Positions 1 through 10,250 of a stretch of DNA of 64,000 nucleotides are shown here, piece by piece (position 1 is the first letter of the stretch; the number at the start of each line of letters is the position of its first letter). Source of the DNA: Butyriboletus loyo (Eukaryota; Basidiomycota; Agaricomycetes; Boletales; Boletaceae). The notes under the pieces are model-generated. The model was not told the origin of the DNA and ran no database searches. It was given only the letters and a program-made list of their open reading frames with translations. Location of the stretch: positions 1 through 64,000 of the forward strand of contig JBBPSI010000069.1 of NCBI GenBank assembly GCA_038093515.1, written 5' to 3'. Position numbers and translations under genes: made by a program.

Positions 1-2
1 AG

Positions 3-219
3 AAGACAGATGCCATCCGAGACTGGCCTATGCCCTCGCGTCTGAAGCAGGTTCAAGCGTTTCTGGGATTATGTAATTATTATCGAAGATTCATTGAAGG
101 TTTCTTGGAAATTGCCCGACCCCTCAACAATTTAACAAAAAAGGATACCCCTTTCAAATGGGGTTTAGACGAACAAAGAGCGTTTGATACGCTAAAGAAA
201 AAGTTCACTTCGGCTCATG
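3..219 (+). pseudogene. Reverse transcriptase C-terminal fragment (gypsy pol)
   Basis: The frame opens at base 3 and carries the conserved end of gypsy reverse transcriptase, with the motif FLGLCNYYRRFIEGF, then PLNNLTKK and FKWGLDEQRAFDTLK. This is the thumb/connection region just before RNase H. The frame then loses similarity and stops at 296. The homologous continuation resumes in another frame at about 220 (RPCAFLSHSFDAAERNY). The expected first RNase H strand with its catalytic Asp is missing, so an internal deletion of roughly 40-50 codons with a frame change joins the two parts. Confidence 0.85.
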
Positions 220-2101
220 GCGACCCTGTGCCTTTTTGTCACATTCCTTCGACGCTGCCGAAAGGAATTACCCAATCTACGACAAAGAACTATTAGCAGT
301 CATTCGTGCGCTAGAAGAATGGCGCCATTATCTTATTGGTCGTGAAGGATTTGAAATCTGGACCGACCACAAAAACCTAGAATATTGGAAGAAGCCGCAA
401 ACGCTGTCTGGCAGACAAGCTCGATGGCACGCACTTCTTCAAGAATTTAATTATTTGTTTGTTTACAAACCAGGCTCAACCAATGGCAGAGCAGATGCAC
501 TATCGCGTCGAGCAGACCACGGTGATGCCGTCACGGACCATAATACCAATATTACGGTACTTCCCCCGAACCTTTTCCTTAATAAAGTTTCCCTTTCTTC
601 TTCTTTTTACGATACGTTACAAAAAGAATCCGAAAAAGAAAAAACAAAAGAATACCCAGGATTCTATTATGATTCAGAACAATCCGTATTTATTAACGAA
701 AAGAAAAAAGTCTTTGTGCCTGAGGCACTTAGAATAGATTTACTTAAAATATGTCACGACTCTCCTATAGCCGGACATTCGGGTCAAGCCCGCACGGCTC
801 ACCTTCTCACACGACACTTCACGTGGCCAGGAGTCACAAAGGACGTTAAACGATACGTAGAATCTTGCCAAGCGTGCGCCCTCACGAAGGGTAAGCAAAA
901 TGCACCGGCAGGTAAAATATTACCACTTCCCTCGGCTAGTCACCCTTGGGAAGATATATCTGTAGATTTCGTTACCGGACTTCCCCTTTCGAACGGCTTT
1001 GATGCCATTTGTACGATAGTGGATCGCTTCTCCAAAGAAGTCGTTTACGTCCCTTGTAAGACGACTACCTCTTCTAAGGAGTTAGCAATTATATTTAGAG
1101 ACAATGTTTGGTGTATTCACGGACTTCCTATTTCTATTGTTTCGGACCGAGGTCCACAATTTGTATCGGACTTTACCACAGAGCTTTGCAAGCTTCTTGG
1201 CATTTCCCAGAAAATCTCAACGGCGTATCATCCTCAAACCGATGGTCAAACCGAACGGATAAATAGGGAAATGGAACAATATTTACGTACCTATGTGGCA
1301 AAGAAACAAGAAACGTGGGCCGATTGGATCAAGATCGCCCAGTTTAATCATAATAATTCTCTCACCACTGCCACTGGTACCATTCCATTCTCTATTACTC
1401 GTAACTATTATCCGCGGGTCGGTTTCGAAAAATCTTCCAACACGCTAGCCGGAGATTTCACACGTGCCGCTGGGAAATCACATGCCGAAGTCAAAGAAGC
1501 GTTAGAAGAAGCTAGAAAGCGCATGGTATCGCAGGCCGATAATAGACGATCGGATGCGCCCGATTACAAAATTGGAGATAGAGTGTGGCTTTCCACGGAA
1601 AACTTGAAGTTACCGTACACCGCACGAAAACTCACACAGCGTTGGATTGGTCCATACAAGATCAAATCACTCAAACCCAACGCAGTGGAATTGCAGCTGC
1701 CGAGCAGCATGCGCATACATCCGGTAGTTAACATTTCACGTGTTAAACCTTATCGGGAAACCCTTCCAGGGCAACCGGTTTTACGTCCTGACCCAGTCAA
1801 TGTCACGGACGAAGGATACGTGGAATTTGAAGTGGATTACATTGTCACTTCCCGGATGAAGCGAAAGCAATTGGAGTATCTGGTGCATTGGAGAGGATAC
1901 GATGAAACGGACCGCACATGGGAGCCAGTATCAAACTTGGGTAATTCACAAGACGTCATTCGTGATTACCACCAGGCCCACCCGTCCGCCCCTCGTCCTC
2001 TTCGAGGCCTATCTCTGATGGAATTCTCATCCTTATTTAAGGAATTTGGTCCGGAACACGGAACCTCTTATTCAGGAACTCGTCTGGAATACGAGTCCTA
2101 G
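218..2101 (+). CDS. gypsy pol: RNase H, integrase and chromodomain
   Basis: A long frame holds three domains. RNase H covers about the first 95 residues (DKELLAVIRALEEW, TDHKNLEYW, GRADALSRR). The integrase has an HHCC zinc-binding region (CHDSPIAGHSGQ ... CQAC at about 175-215) and a DDE core (SVDF, VSDRGPQF, and QTERINRE with the catalytic Glu). A C-terminal chromodomain (LEYLVHWRGYDETDRTWEP, about 530-580) in this family usually directs integration to marked chromatin. No true start exists: it would be part of a Gag-Pol polyprotein, and the first codons here follow the upstream deletion junction. The frame ends at TAG just before the polypurine tract. Confidence 0.9.
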   Translation, partial: WRPCAFLSHSFDAAERNYPIYDKELLAVIRALEEWRHYLIGREGFEIWTDHKNLEYWKKPQTLSGRQARWHALLQEFNYLFVYKPGSTNGRADALSRRADHGDAVTDHNTNITVLPPNLFLNKVSLSSSFYDTLQKESEKEKTKEYPGFYYDSEQSVFINEKKKVFVPEALRIDLLKICHDSPIAGHSGQARTAHLLTRHFTWPGVTKDVKRYVESCQACALTKGKQNAPAGKILPLPSASHPWEDISVDFVTGLPLSNGFDAICTIVDRFSKEVVYVPCKTTTSSKELAIIFRDNVWCIHGLPISIVSDRGPQFVSDFTTELCKLLGISQKISTAYHPQTDGQTERINREMEQYLRTYVAKKQETWADWIKIAQFNHNNSLTTATGTIPFSITRNYYPRVGFEKSSNTLAGDFTRAAGKSHAEVKEALEEARKRMVSQADNRRSDAPDYKIGDRVWLSTENLKLPYTARKLTQRWIGPYKIKSLKPNAVELQLPSSMRIHPVVNISRVKPYRETLPGQPVLRPDPVNVTDEGYVEFEVDYIVTSRMKRKQLEYLVHWRGYDETDRTWEPVSNLGNSQDVIRDYHQAHPSAPRPLRGLSLMEFSSLFKEFGPEHGTSYSGTRLEYES

Positions 2102-2112
2102 GGGGGGGGAAG

Positions 2113-2590
2113 TGTTATAATCATAACATTTTATTCGTACACTTTCAATTCGGACTTAGTCGTTTCAACCTTCAAAGGTCACGTGACATAGACGTGATCG
2201 TGGGAACTTACATGTGATCTCTTGCTGACTAAGCATATGATGTCATGGCCTAGACCAGGCCTAGACTCTATGACGTCACGACACATGTATTTAATCTCCG
2301 TTTACTTCTCTTCTGCATCCCTCGTGTGGTTAATCACCGTTGCGCTTCTCTTCTTTAGTCTATCCATGTATAGTAGTTCACACGCACAGCATGGTCTGTG
2401 CGCATCTTTGTACAATATAAAAGGGCTCGTGGTTAGACTAGGATTCCCTAGTTTTAACCACTTGTCTATTCGCTGGCAACAGTTGAGGATTAAGTTGAAG
2501 CTCCAGATCATCTCTGCCTGTGCTTTGTGTAGCGCAGCAACTGTGGTGGGACCTCGTGTGAAAGGGTACTACGTGCTAGCATTCGACTGC
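2113..2590 (+). repeat. LTR of element A (right border unclear)
   Basis: It starts with TGTTATAATCATAACA right after a run of G (2099-2112), the classic polypurine tract/LTR boundary. It contains a TATAAAA box at 2416-2422. No second copy of this LTR lies in the window, so the right end is inferred only from where protein-coding sequence of element B begins (about 2590). The open frame that crosses this LTR (from 2222) is not a gene. Confidence 0.6.
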
Positions 2591-3415
2591 GCGTTGCCTC
2601 GCAACAGATACTCGCCGTTCATGCTGGTATACGGACAAGATCCGGAGATTGGGTCGAACAAACGAAAAGAAGTACGCAACGAGTCAGCCAAAGAATTCGT
2701 GGAATTCATGTCAAAAATACGAGAAGAAGCAAAGTCATCGCTACTTCAAGCCAACGAAGACATGAAACGATTCTATGACCGACGAGTAAGCCCTTCTAAA
2801 GAATATCAAGTCGGAGATAAGGTGTGGTTGGAGGCTTTGAATATTCGAACAGATCGGCCGATAAAGAAATTGGACGATAAACGGTACGGCCCGTTCGAAA
2901 TTCAAAAGAAAATCGGAAAATCGGCATATCAACTCAAATTGCCGATTCAATGGAAGAAAATCCACCCGGTTTTCAACGAATGTCTCCTATCCCCTTTTAC
3001 CGAAGCCAAGTTCCCCTCACAACACGCTCCTCCTCCTCCCCCTGTCGTTGAAGTTGAAGGTTTACCGGAGTACGAGATAGATTCCATCATAGATTCTCGA
3101 GAAAGGCGTCAGAAGGTGGAATATTTGGTTCATTGGAAAGGATTCCCACGAGAAGAACGGGAATGGTTACCGGTTCGTGAATTGAAAAACGCCAAAGAAC
3201 TAATAAAACAGTTTCATCGAACCCACCCTACGGCCGTTCGAGGTCCCCACATCAAGATCAATTTGCGTTCACAAACCACCGATTCCCCCTGTTCCTGCCC
3301 TATTTGTAGGAAAGAACCCCTTCCGGTCTCCTCTACCATGTTTTCGTCACCCGAATTCCTTTCTTTCCGCAACGAATACATCAAACCCCTCGGTCCAGCC
3401 GATTTACCTTCATGA
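2591..3415 (+). pseudogene. Second gypsy element B: integrase C-terminus and chromodomain
   Basis: From about 2590 the frame shows a different gypsy lineage. It has the end of the integrase core (NRYSPFMLVYGQDPE), the integrase C-terminal fold (YQVGDKVWLE ... KLPIQWKKIHPVFN) and a chromodomain (VEYLVHWKGFPREEREW). It then runs into a Cys/Pro-rich end and stops at 3413-3415. All of gag, protease, reverse transcriptase and the first part of integrase are missing. Sequence identity to the element A chromodomain is clearly partial, so this is not a duplicate of A but a truncated copy abutting A's LTR. Confidence 0.85.
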
Positions 3416-3441
3416 GGACATGAAGCTTGAAAGGGGGGTAA

Positions 3442-3683
3442 TGTTAGAACTTCATTTTCTTTCATATCACGTTTCTCTTGTTCTGTATGATTCTTTACTT
3501 TTCTATCACATCCTCGATCATATCACGATACCAGCCCTAAAGTCATGCTTTCTTGTATATATACCTACGAGCTCTGTTTCCTGTTCTTTACCTTTTGATT
3601 ATTGATTTCTCTCAGGTATATATCTCATGTCGTAGCTCATTGTCTAATATTGATTTCTCTCAGTCATTGCTTTGTAGTTCCAA
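3442..3683 (+). repeat. 5' part of LTR of element B
   Basis: A polypurine tract (AAAGGGGGGTAA, about 3430-3441) is followed by TGTTAGAACTTC, a typical LTR start. A TATATATA box lies at 3556-3563. Two short direct repeats of TTGATTTCTCTCAG occur at about 3603 and 3650. At about 3683 the sequence passes straight into the second exon of WD40 copy 1, without the N-terminal exon seen in other copies. The LTR is therefore either truncated here or recombined with the WD40 gene. Confidence 0.6.
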
Positions 3684-5776
3684 CACTATCCTTGACACTG
3701 GATACTCTGGTAAGGTGTGGGCGGTCGCCTTCCACCCAGACGGAATACACTTTTTCAGCGGGAGTACCGATGGGATTCAGCGTTGGCGACTTGCAGACGG
3801 TCGAGAGGTGGGGAAGCAAACACGGGTGAACATGAACGCCAATGCAGTGTCGAGAGATCACAAGTGGGTTGTATGTGGGATTTCTGGTGGAGGGGCGAGT
3901 GTGTGGGATGCTGGGCTCCAAGAAAAGTTCGTCGAGGTGGAGGATACAAGCACTGGGGTATTTGCGGTCGGCGTCTCGCTGGATTCGACCAAGTTTGCGA
4001 CTGGGACTAGCGAAGTAGCGAGCATTTGGAACAAAACGACTGGCGAGAGACTCGTTGGCCCACTCCAACTTCAGAGAGATCCCACTGGAATTCGATTCTC
4101 CCCGAATGGTGAGCACATCGCCATCGCCTGCTGGAATAGTCCGATCTATGTTTTTGACTGTCGCAATGGAGACACGCTGGGCCTCACCCTCAATATACTA
4201 TCACGCCCTTGGAATTCTTTGTCACTCCGCTTGCATGGCCAAATCATGACCAACTCTTCACTGCATCTTATGACAAGAGAATCAAGTCATTCAATGCCTC
4301 CACAGGGATCCAACTTGCTCAATCAGAGATTATCACTGGCGACAGGGCCGGGTCTATGGCTCTAGCTGCCAACGGAAACTTCATCGCCGTCTCTGCATCG
4401 AAGTCCATCTTGTTCCTGGACACATCGACACTCTCTCATATTGTCCCTGTCATCGAGGACAGTGAAGACATACAGTCAATTACCATTTCCTCGAATAACG
4501 GATATCTTGCCACTGGACGACACGACGGAAAAATTGACATTCGAAATCTCAACAGTATCCTTCCCAGCCCATACACTGTAAGTATCTCTTACAAGCATGT
4601 CAAAGAAGTCCCGCACTGTCTCTCATATTGACACGGCGGACAACAGGACGACCACCAGACTTCATCAAAGGAAGATCCCGGGAAATCCAGTCGACCCGTG
4701 TCGGAGGAAGACACTAATAGCGATTTCCTTGACGTATGAGTTCATCCTTTTCACTTCGAACCGAGTTCTTACCATTGCATAGGTCGAGGTGCCGTCAGGC
4801 ACGCCTGGCCCACAGTTCGACTTTGATGAGGTCGGTGGTCACTACATTCTCCGAGTCCGTGTTGACGCTCCTGCACCCACCATCACCCATCGGATGCCAT
4901 ACCAGCGACGTACCCTCCAGCGCACAAAATCTCGGTGCTGCCGAGTCATCCAAGGGCCTCCTGATGTTCAAAAGGTTGCTACAAGGGAGGTTCAACAGGA
5001 GTAACAAGGACCCAATTTTGGATCAGCCCAATCAACCTCCTAGAAAGTCGCGCCGGCCTGCCATCCATCAATCACGTTCCCCATCACCAGCGAGAGAAAA
5101 TGCTGCCAATTAAGGTCCTTCGACGATGGCTGCGGGTCAACATGTACGAGTGAGTGTTCTTGATAAATGAACGGATGCAGCGCGTCCAACATATCATTTT
5201 AGCGAGCAGTCGCGAAGCCCGTTGTCAAGCGGCACAAACGACAGGTTCGCTGTTCTTCGGATTTGTCTTTAGTCACTCATCACACGTTACACCGTAAATC
5301 GGCTACCAAGCCTGCCGTTCCCAAGCATCCAAACAAGGATGTATCGTGCACCGAGCCAGGTTCTGCAGACCCGAAGGCAGCAGGTTCTGTATGTTTTTTT
5401 CTGGTGATGCTAGACCTCGCCAACTGATTACACGTTGCAGCCTAATTCGCTTGCCATGCCTACAGTTCCCAATGATCCGAACCAGGACACTTCGCAGCCT
5501 AGGCAAGGTCCTGCAAGTCCGAATGTGGCAGGCCCTGTATGTCTTTTTTTCTCGTTATGCTAGACCTCGTCTTGACAGCTCATTTTCCGTCAGGCGCAAT
5601 AAGCGAACGATCCATCGGGCGGGAGGGTCTATCTAACAGTATGTTCATTTGCCTTTTACTCCCATTTTTTGACTCAGGGTGGATCACCCCAGCGAGAATC
5701 AGACGATGCCATCCTTTCGCTCAGGTTCCCTGCATGTATGTGTTTTTTCTCGAGCGCAGAAGATGGGACGCATTGA
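3684..5776 (+). pseudogene. WD40 propeller gene, copy 1 (decayed, LTR-joined)
   Basis: Propeller sequence starts at NTILDTGYSGKVW, where other copies have their exon 2, so the N-terminal exon and S block are replaced by LTR sequence. Defects: a 2-base insertion at about 4192-4200 moves blade 5 into another frame (resuming at PLEFFVTPLAW, 4201 onward); the exon 5 acceptor reads CTGCAC instead of CTGCAG (about 4875); CAG has become TAA at 5111-5113 in exon 5. The remaining tail exons (5197-5776) are recognisable and still have GT-AG borders. It shares ACW in blade 4 and a PPRKSR stretch with copy 9, its partner across the inverted repeat. An open frame runs from the LTR (3553) into the propeller, so an LTR-driven chimeric transcript is possible, but a full protein is not. 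Confidence 0.85.
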
Positions 5777-6059
5777 CCAATGACATTCAATGTAATAGAT
5801 ATAGATATAACATCGGATCGCGATCATATGGATATAGACCGTGCAATTCTTCAAGTTCGTATCACCTCACAGCATCAATGCATGTCCTGATAAGCCCATT
5901 CGTGATTGAGCTCGTGCGCTAGGTTATTCGCTGAAGTATCATCAAATGTAATTAGTTCGAGTTGTTGCCAACTGGCAGAATGTCAACTAACGTTAGGCCC
6001 TCGCATTTTCCTGCTTCAATCTTTTTCCTTGTTCGTCACGGATTCAAGTAATTAAGACC

Positions 6060-6800
6060 TAGGGCGAGTGGCCAAGACCTAGGGCATCCTTGCGAACAGG
6101 AAGTCGCTATAGTGGATCATCGAATCTGCTCGTTCTCCACACTCACGAGGGCTCGCTGGTGATGATACTGACAAGGGGGTGCATTCACAATTTACCCTAC
6201 TCTGAATTGACTGCGATTGTCGCACGCGACCTTCCGAGAACAGCACGTTCAAACTCAACCTGACATCCGATCTCGAGATGACGTGCAGGACAGATGAGAT
6301 ATCGAGGGGCCCGTACATTCGGTTCACTATCAATGTGCCGTCATTCGCCGTCCTTGCCATGATCGGTGTGCAGTATAGATGGACCTAGACGGCAGGATAA
6401 CCGTCCGACTCTTGAAGTTAAACACGTTGCCCCTCGTGGTGTCTGCTCAAGTTCAGGTGACGCAGCGACGAGACGACGTTTTCACGACGTTTCTTTACTT
6501 GCTCGGCGTCTGGACTGTATACACTCACGTCCACGCGGCTTCAGAAAGAGGCGACAGACGATGCTTGGCGCTCGGCGTGAACCTGGGCGACTGATTCACC
6601 CACATCGAGACTGCGCTGCCTCCCCCAACCTTGTTTGGCGATCTGCCCGAGGATTCGCAGGTGTCGGCCGGCGATATCGATTCCTTCGACGGAATACAGT
6701 CGATCATGGTCACATTCTCCACTGTCTGTAGCTATTGCAGTACTCCTTCACCCAGAAGTATTTTGGAAATGGCCACTGCTAGTTTGGAGTGATGCATCAT
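6060..6800 (+). pseudogene. FOL1: FOL1 fragment (DHNA end and HPPK start), copy T1
   Basis: The frame opening at 6379 reads DGRITVRLLKLNTLPL then QVQVTQRRDD. This fits the last strand of the dihydroneopterin aldolase domain of fungal folate synthesis protein Fol1 (usual pattern VTVRxxKPxAL...A..VEVTRxRxD). About 50 codons later comes VNLGD, a TGA stop, then HIETAL, matching the start of HPPK (G-S/A-NLGDR-x-ANIExAL). Between copies, changes in this frame are mostly synonymous or conservative. The stop and the missing aldolase start, HPPK body and DHPS make it a remnant. A region with hydrophobic potential (6290-6370) precedes it. Family assignment is by eye. Confidence 0.55.
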
Positions 6801-7026
6801 GCATCATGGTCAATTTCTTTCCAAGTACCTGCTCATCGTGCACACCCATTTGACCCTGACAAGCAGTACCCGCCCAAGCCAATGTCAGTACGCACGATGC
6901 ATATACAATACATACATATGTCAAACACTGCATGTAATGTCCAACGAGAGGTACAAGACACCCACGTGGAATAATGACCCGGCATAAAAAATGTTCGTGA
7001 ATGGAGCCCGGTATCTACATAGAATC

Positions 7027-8370
7027 TTATGGAACATCGCATGCCACCTTCAGCGACCGCAATAAACGCTGCATCCATGCTGGTCCCCTGACCGTGACCC
7101 CATCACGATCGCCGCCTCGCTCTGCCTGCTGTGAGTCACTGTGAGCCGCTCCGACAAACCAATCAACCAAACTACGAACATGTTCTTGTCTTACAATTTT
7201 GTGGACCTGACATAGTTCATCAGACACACTGCGCACCGTTTGTCTACAAAACAGAACACCCACCACCACACGGTTACGTGCAGCCATCCGCGAAGGTTCC
7301 TTGTTTGCAGTCTTCACTTTCAGCTGTGATTGGGACATAGACCGGGAATTGGCAGGTCGGCTGGACTTTGTGGAAGATCCATCTGGCAATTGCAAAGCCT
7401 GGTTCTTGTTGGTCTTCTTGAATTTTGTCACAAGACGCCGTTTGAGCGCCGGAATGCCCCCAGATATACCAGGAGTGCCAAACTGTTTAAGAGTTTTCTT
7501 TGGACGACGCACCCCAGGAGAGCTGGGAATGGCTGGAGGGTTTGACAGCTGTAATTTGGAACAGGACAGGTCAAGCGGCGGTACCTCGTCCCCAGAGAGA
7601 TGGCCAGAAGATATGGGGGATGGTGGCTCCAGAGACGTCAATATGAAAGCAGGACTAAAGTCAAATCACCACAGACCTGATCGTAATCAAAGAGGGACAC
7701 AGGGATGTTAGTCGGCACCTCGACCTTATGCCATCATGAAAACCAGTGCAAAAAGGAGATGGATTAACCTCCTACCTCGAGTAGATCATCATCACTGTCC
7801 TCGCTGGACGTCTCCGACTCAGGCAGACTTGGCGTCGTGGGCTGTTCCTTGTGGGAAGAAGTTAGTGCAGCTGTTCTGGTGACAGGATGACAAGCTCCTA
7901 CCAGACTCGAGTCTGGTGCTTTGTTGTCATCAATACCTGAGGTCGACGACGACGAATCATTCACTGGCTGTGCCTAATAAAGAATGTAATGAGCTATCAT
8001 TCCGTGATCCACCATCAACAAAAAGACACACAGGATCGGATTTCCATGGATTAGGTCTGCAGCGTGGTGGACCCCCCTGTAGCGCAGGATAAGCAAGCTT
8101 GAGGGAGACGACAAACACACTAAACAAACAACGAACCTTTGTCTGGCGTGAGGGTGCCGCGATCAGTCGCTGCAATGAAATGATTCATCAGACACACTGT
8201 GCAGTTTCCCTACAATAAGAAAACACTTGATCGCACAGATATACGCTTCGCCATCCTCGAATGTCCCTTGTTTGCAGTATTCACTCTTGGCCGTGAGAGG
8301 GAATTGGATAGAAGATTGGGAGGTTGAGTAGAACTCAAAACTTGACAGTTGTGAGGAACACATGGTCCCC
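7027..8370 (-). pseudogene. Diverged tail-exon cluster of a WD40-family gene (D1)
   Basis: Read on the minus strand, this region has the same exon grammar as the WD40 tails but is much more diverged. RLIAAPSRQTK (about 8170-8130) matches the small basic exon 6. An exon ending near 8030 is followed by an intron start like that in copies 5, 6 and 10 (VCLFVDGG against VCLSFDGG). Two acidic exons (DDNKAPDSS; SETSSEDSDDDLLE, 7964-7770) match exons 3a/3b. A basic exon (PPSPISSGH ... KRRLVTKFKK ... RMAARNR, 7635-7300) matches exon 5. No propeller is present. It lies opposite to its WD40 neighbours. It could be an old paralogue's 3' end or a separate small gene; I cannot tell if it is expressed. Confidence 0.5.
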
Positions 8371-8900
8371 GATTTAAAGTAAATCTACGCAGTGCCTACA
8401 CTGCTTGTTGGCAATTTTCTCACAGCAAATACAGCCAGTTTCGAATCGCCCTGTTTCCTGTTTCTTGTTTGTACCAGGCGGTGTGTTTTTGGTCCTTATA
8501 GGTGGCCTGCCCCTAATCTCGAATGTCGGGCAAATCACAAAAACCCTGAAACTTGCACCATCCACAACACGTTGGATTATTTCGTACAGACACATACGTC
8601 CTCCCTCCACCGGAATATTTTTTGATTCATCATATTCATCTACATGTTCTGTTTTGTAGCATTACAAAAATCGGTCACGTGATTTCTTTCACCTGAAGCG
8701 CTGAATCCCATATCTTTGCCTTTTATCTTTCAATCTTGAGCCATCGATCGAGGCGATTTACTTGCCTGAGCTAGCATTAGCGTAGATCATCAGGCAGCAT
8801 GTACCCTCGTGGTAACATGTGACGTTCAGGGCTAAATAGTAAGGTAGCTAATGAAGTTTCTTTCTGCAGCCGTACTGTCGACCACGATAGCATTTGTGGC
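8371..8900. other. Spacer with no recognisable gene
   Basis: The stretch has short frames on both strands only (for example 8374-8610 minus, 78 codons), with no motif I recognise. Its left end (AAAGTAAATCTAC near 8376) recurs near 57495 beside the second diverged cluster, so it belongs to that duplicated segment. Confidence 0.4.
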
Positions 8901-8949
8901 CTGCGCCACGCTTCAAAATGTTCGAGCGCGATCGCTTAGAAACGCTGGC

Positions 8950-10250
8950 GAGCAATGCTGATTTCCACTCGCTCATGCCTATCCCGGTTGATGCTATTAC
9001 TTGTCATTCGAGGCCTCCGTCGGTCCTTTGGCCGCATAGCACTCGCACTTCAATCGAGCTCGGTTTGCGTCACTTTGAAAGTCAATTCTAACATTCGCAC
9101 TTCGAAGAGGCCAGTCCCACATTCGATTGCATGCAAACGATGTCCCCGTGGTGGACGGCAACCCCACAAGAGAATTTCAGAGCGTGCGGATGTGGAGGAA
9201 GAGGACAGCGAAACTCTGGCAGCTTTGCCTATTCGGTGTAATGCTCGCTGGAAAGACAAATTACCAAGATACCAGATTCTGATTTCAAACCATCACTTCA
9301 ATTCTGACCCATTCCCAGCGACTCTTGAAGGTGCATCACATCGCTATAAGCCCAGGGAAGTTATCAGGTGAGGATACCCGAAATGCCTAGGTGTCGGTAC
9401 CGCTCTTACTGTCCATTTATCCTGTCCGTCAGTCAGCGTCCTGAATCATTGGACATCCCAGCTGGGCAACAGACACTCTTGTCTGCGTAAGCTTATCTTT
9501 TGTACGACGCTCGCCTACCTCCTGACAGCTCTCACTACTAGACATCGATCTTACTGACCTTCAGCGAAGAGGACAAGAGTTTCACTCCATACAGTGTTTG
9601 GGTCATTGGTGTGACTACGTCTCGCTACATCTTGAAGTAGTGCTGATACCACATGAAGCACGGCTAATGTCGTTGTTCAGTGGGTGTCATCGGAAGTGTC
9701 CGATCATTTGCTTCGCTGAACGCAACACTAGCTGAAAGCCAGTCGATGAATTTTTGCGGTCAGCCGTGTACACGTTTGAACGTAGACACACCGTTGTTCG
9801 GGCAAGAGGGCCGGAATCGTAGTAGTATATTCAAATTCACCAACGCGTTTCTATGTTCTCACTGAACGAACAGGCTGTTCGTTTGAAACGGGTCTGGGCT
9901 GACGGCATTCTCATTCAGCCTTGTTGGAAGGATTTTATCAATGGGATCACGACCGCTATACCATGTTTGTGAGTCTCCCCTAGTTCTCGCACCGGTTATC
10001 TTACGGCTCGCAGTCCACAGTTTAGTTTCCTCGCCGTCCCTGGTATTATCAACACAGACTCGCCCGCAAGTGCGATCGAAATCATCATCTACTGTTCAGA
10101 GGTCTCAACGGTCGGATCTATTATATCTTCCTTTGTCTCCTTGAATATGTACAGCGTTCCGGGACTTATGGGTGCTAGCCGTGCGGTGATTATATGTTCC
10201 TATAGGGGATATGAGGATTCCTGGTAGTGTTCACGTTGGTCATGACAGGC
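8950..10250 (+). pseudogene. WW/transmembrane family gene, copy I (internally deleted)
   Basis: The first recognisable exon (9150-9365) encodes ADVEEEDSETLAALP and KLPRYQILISNHHFNSD; it matches copies V and VI with in-frame indels and many third-position changes. Then follow a small exon (SQRPESLDIPAGQQ, about 9434-9488) and a jump into the part beginning SEEDKSF (about 9565), so both WW motifs and the adjoining exons are deleted. The later exons (ASLNATLAESQSMNFCGQP; membrane region FLAVPGIINTDSP, 10030-10090) remain, with stops between. The family, known from Agaricomycetes, joins one or two WW-like motifs to C-terminal membrane helices; its function is not known to me. Confidence 0.65.

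Larger units (their letters stand above)
1..2600 (+). mobile_element. Ty3/gypsy chromodomain retrotransposon A, 3' half
   Basis: The window opens inside the pol gene of a chromodomain-class Ty3/gypsy element. The order is reverse transcriptase end, RNase H, integrase with zinc-binding and DDE core, chromodomain, a G-rich polypurine tract (2099-2112) and an LTR starting TGTTATAATC at 2113. The left part lies outside the window. The LTR has a TATAAAA box at 2416-2422. Its right border is not visible, because sequence of a second element follows directly at about 2590. The reading frame is broken near 220, so the copy is not autonomous as seen. Confidence 0.85.

Noticed and set aside
2222..2590. 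N-terminal part of a 397-codon frame with a hydrophobic segment
   Set aside because: This part is the LTR of element A read by chance in frame with element B integrase; only the part after about 2590 is pol.
3664..4116. Long antisense frames inside propeller exons (also at 30272-30877, 45518-46129)
   Set aside because: Shadows of the propeller codon pattern on the opposite strand, found opposite most copies.
5539..5922. Frames across the last WD40 exons and introns (for example 127 codons, also at 13975-14358)
   Set aside because: They read through introns of the tail region in a different frame; the spliced exons explain the conservation better.
9050..9259. Alternative frame LWQLCLFGVMLAGKTNY that looks like a membrane helix in the WW N-terminal exon
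   Set aside because: Comparison of copies I and V shows third-position changes and in-frame indels in the acidic frame (ADVEEED), not in this one.
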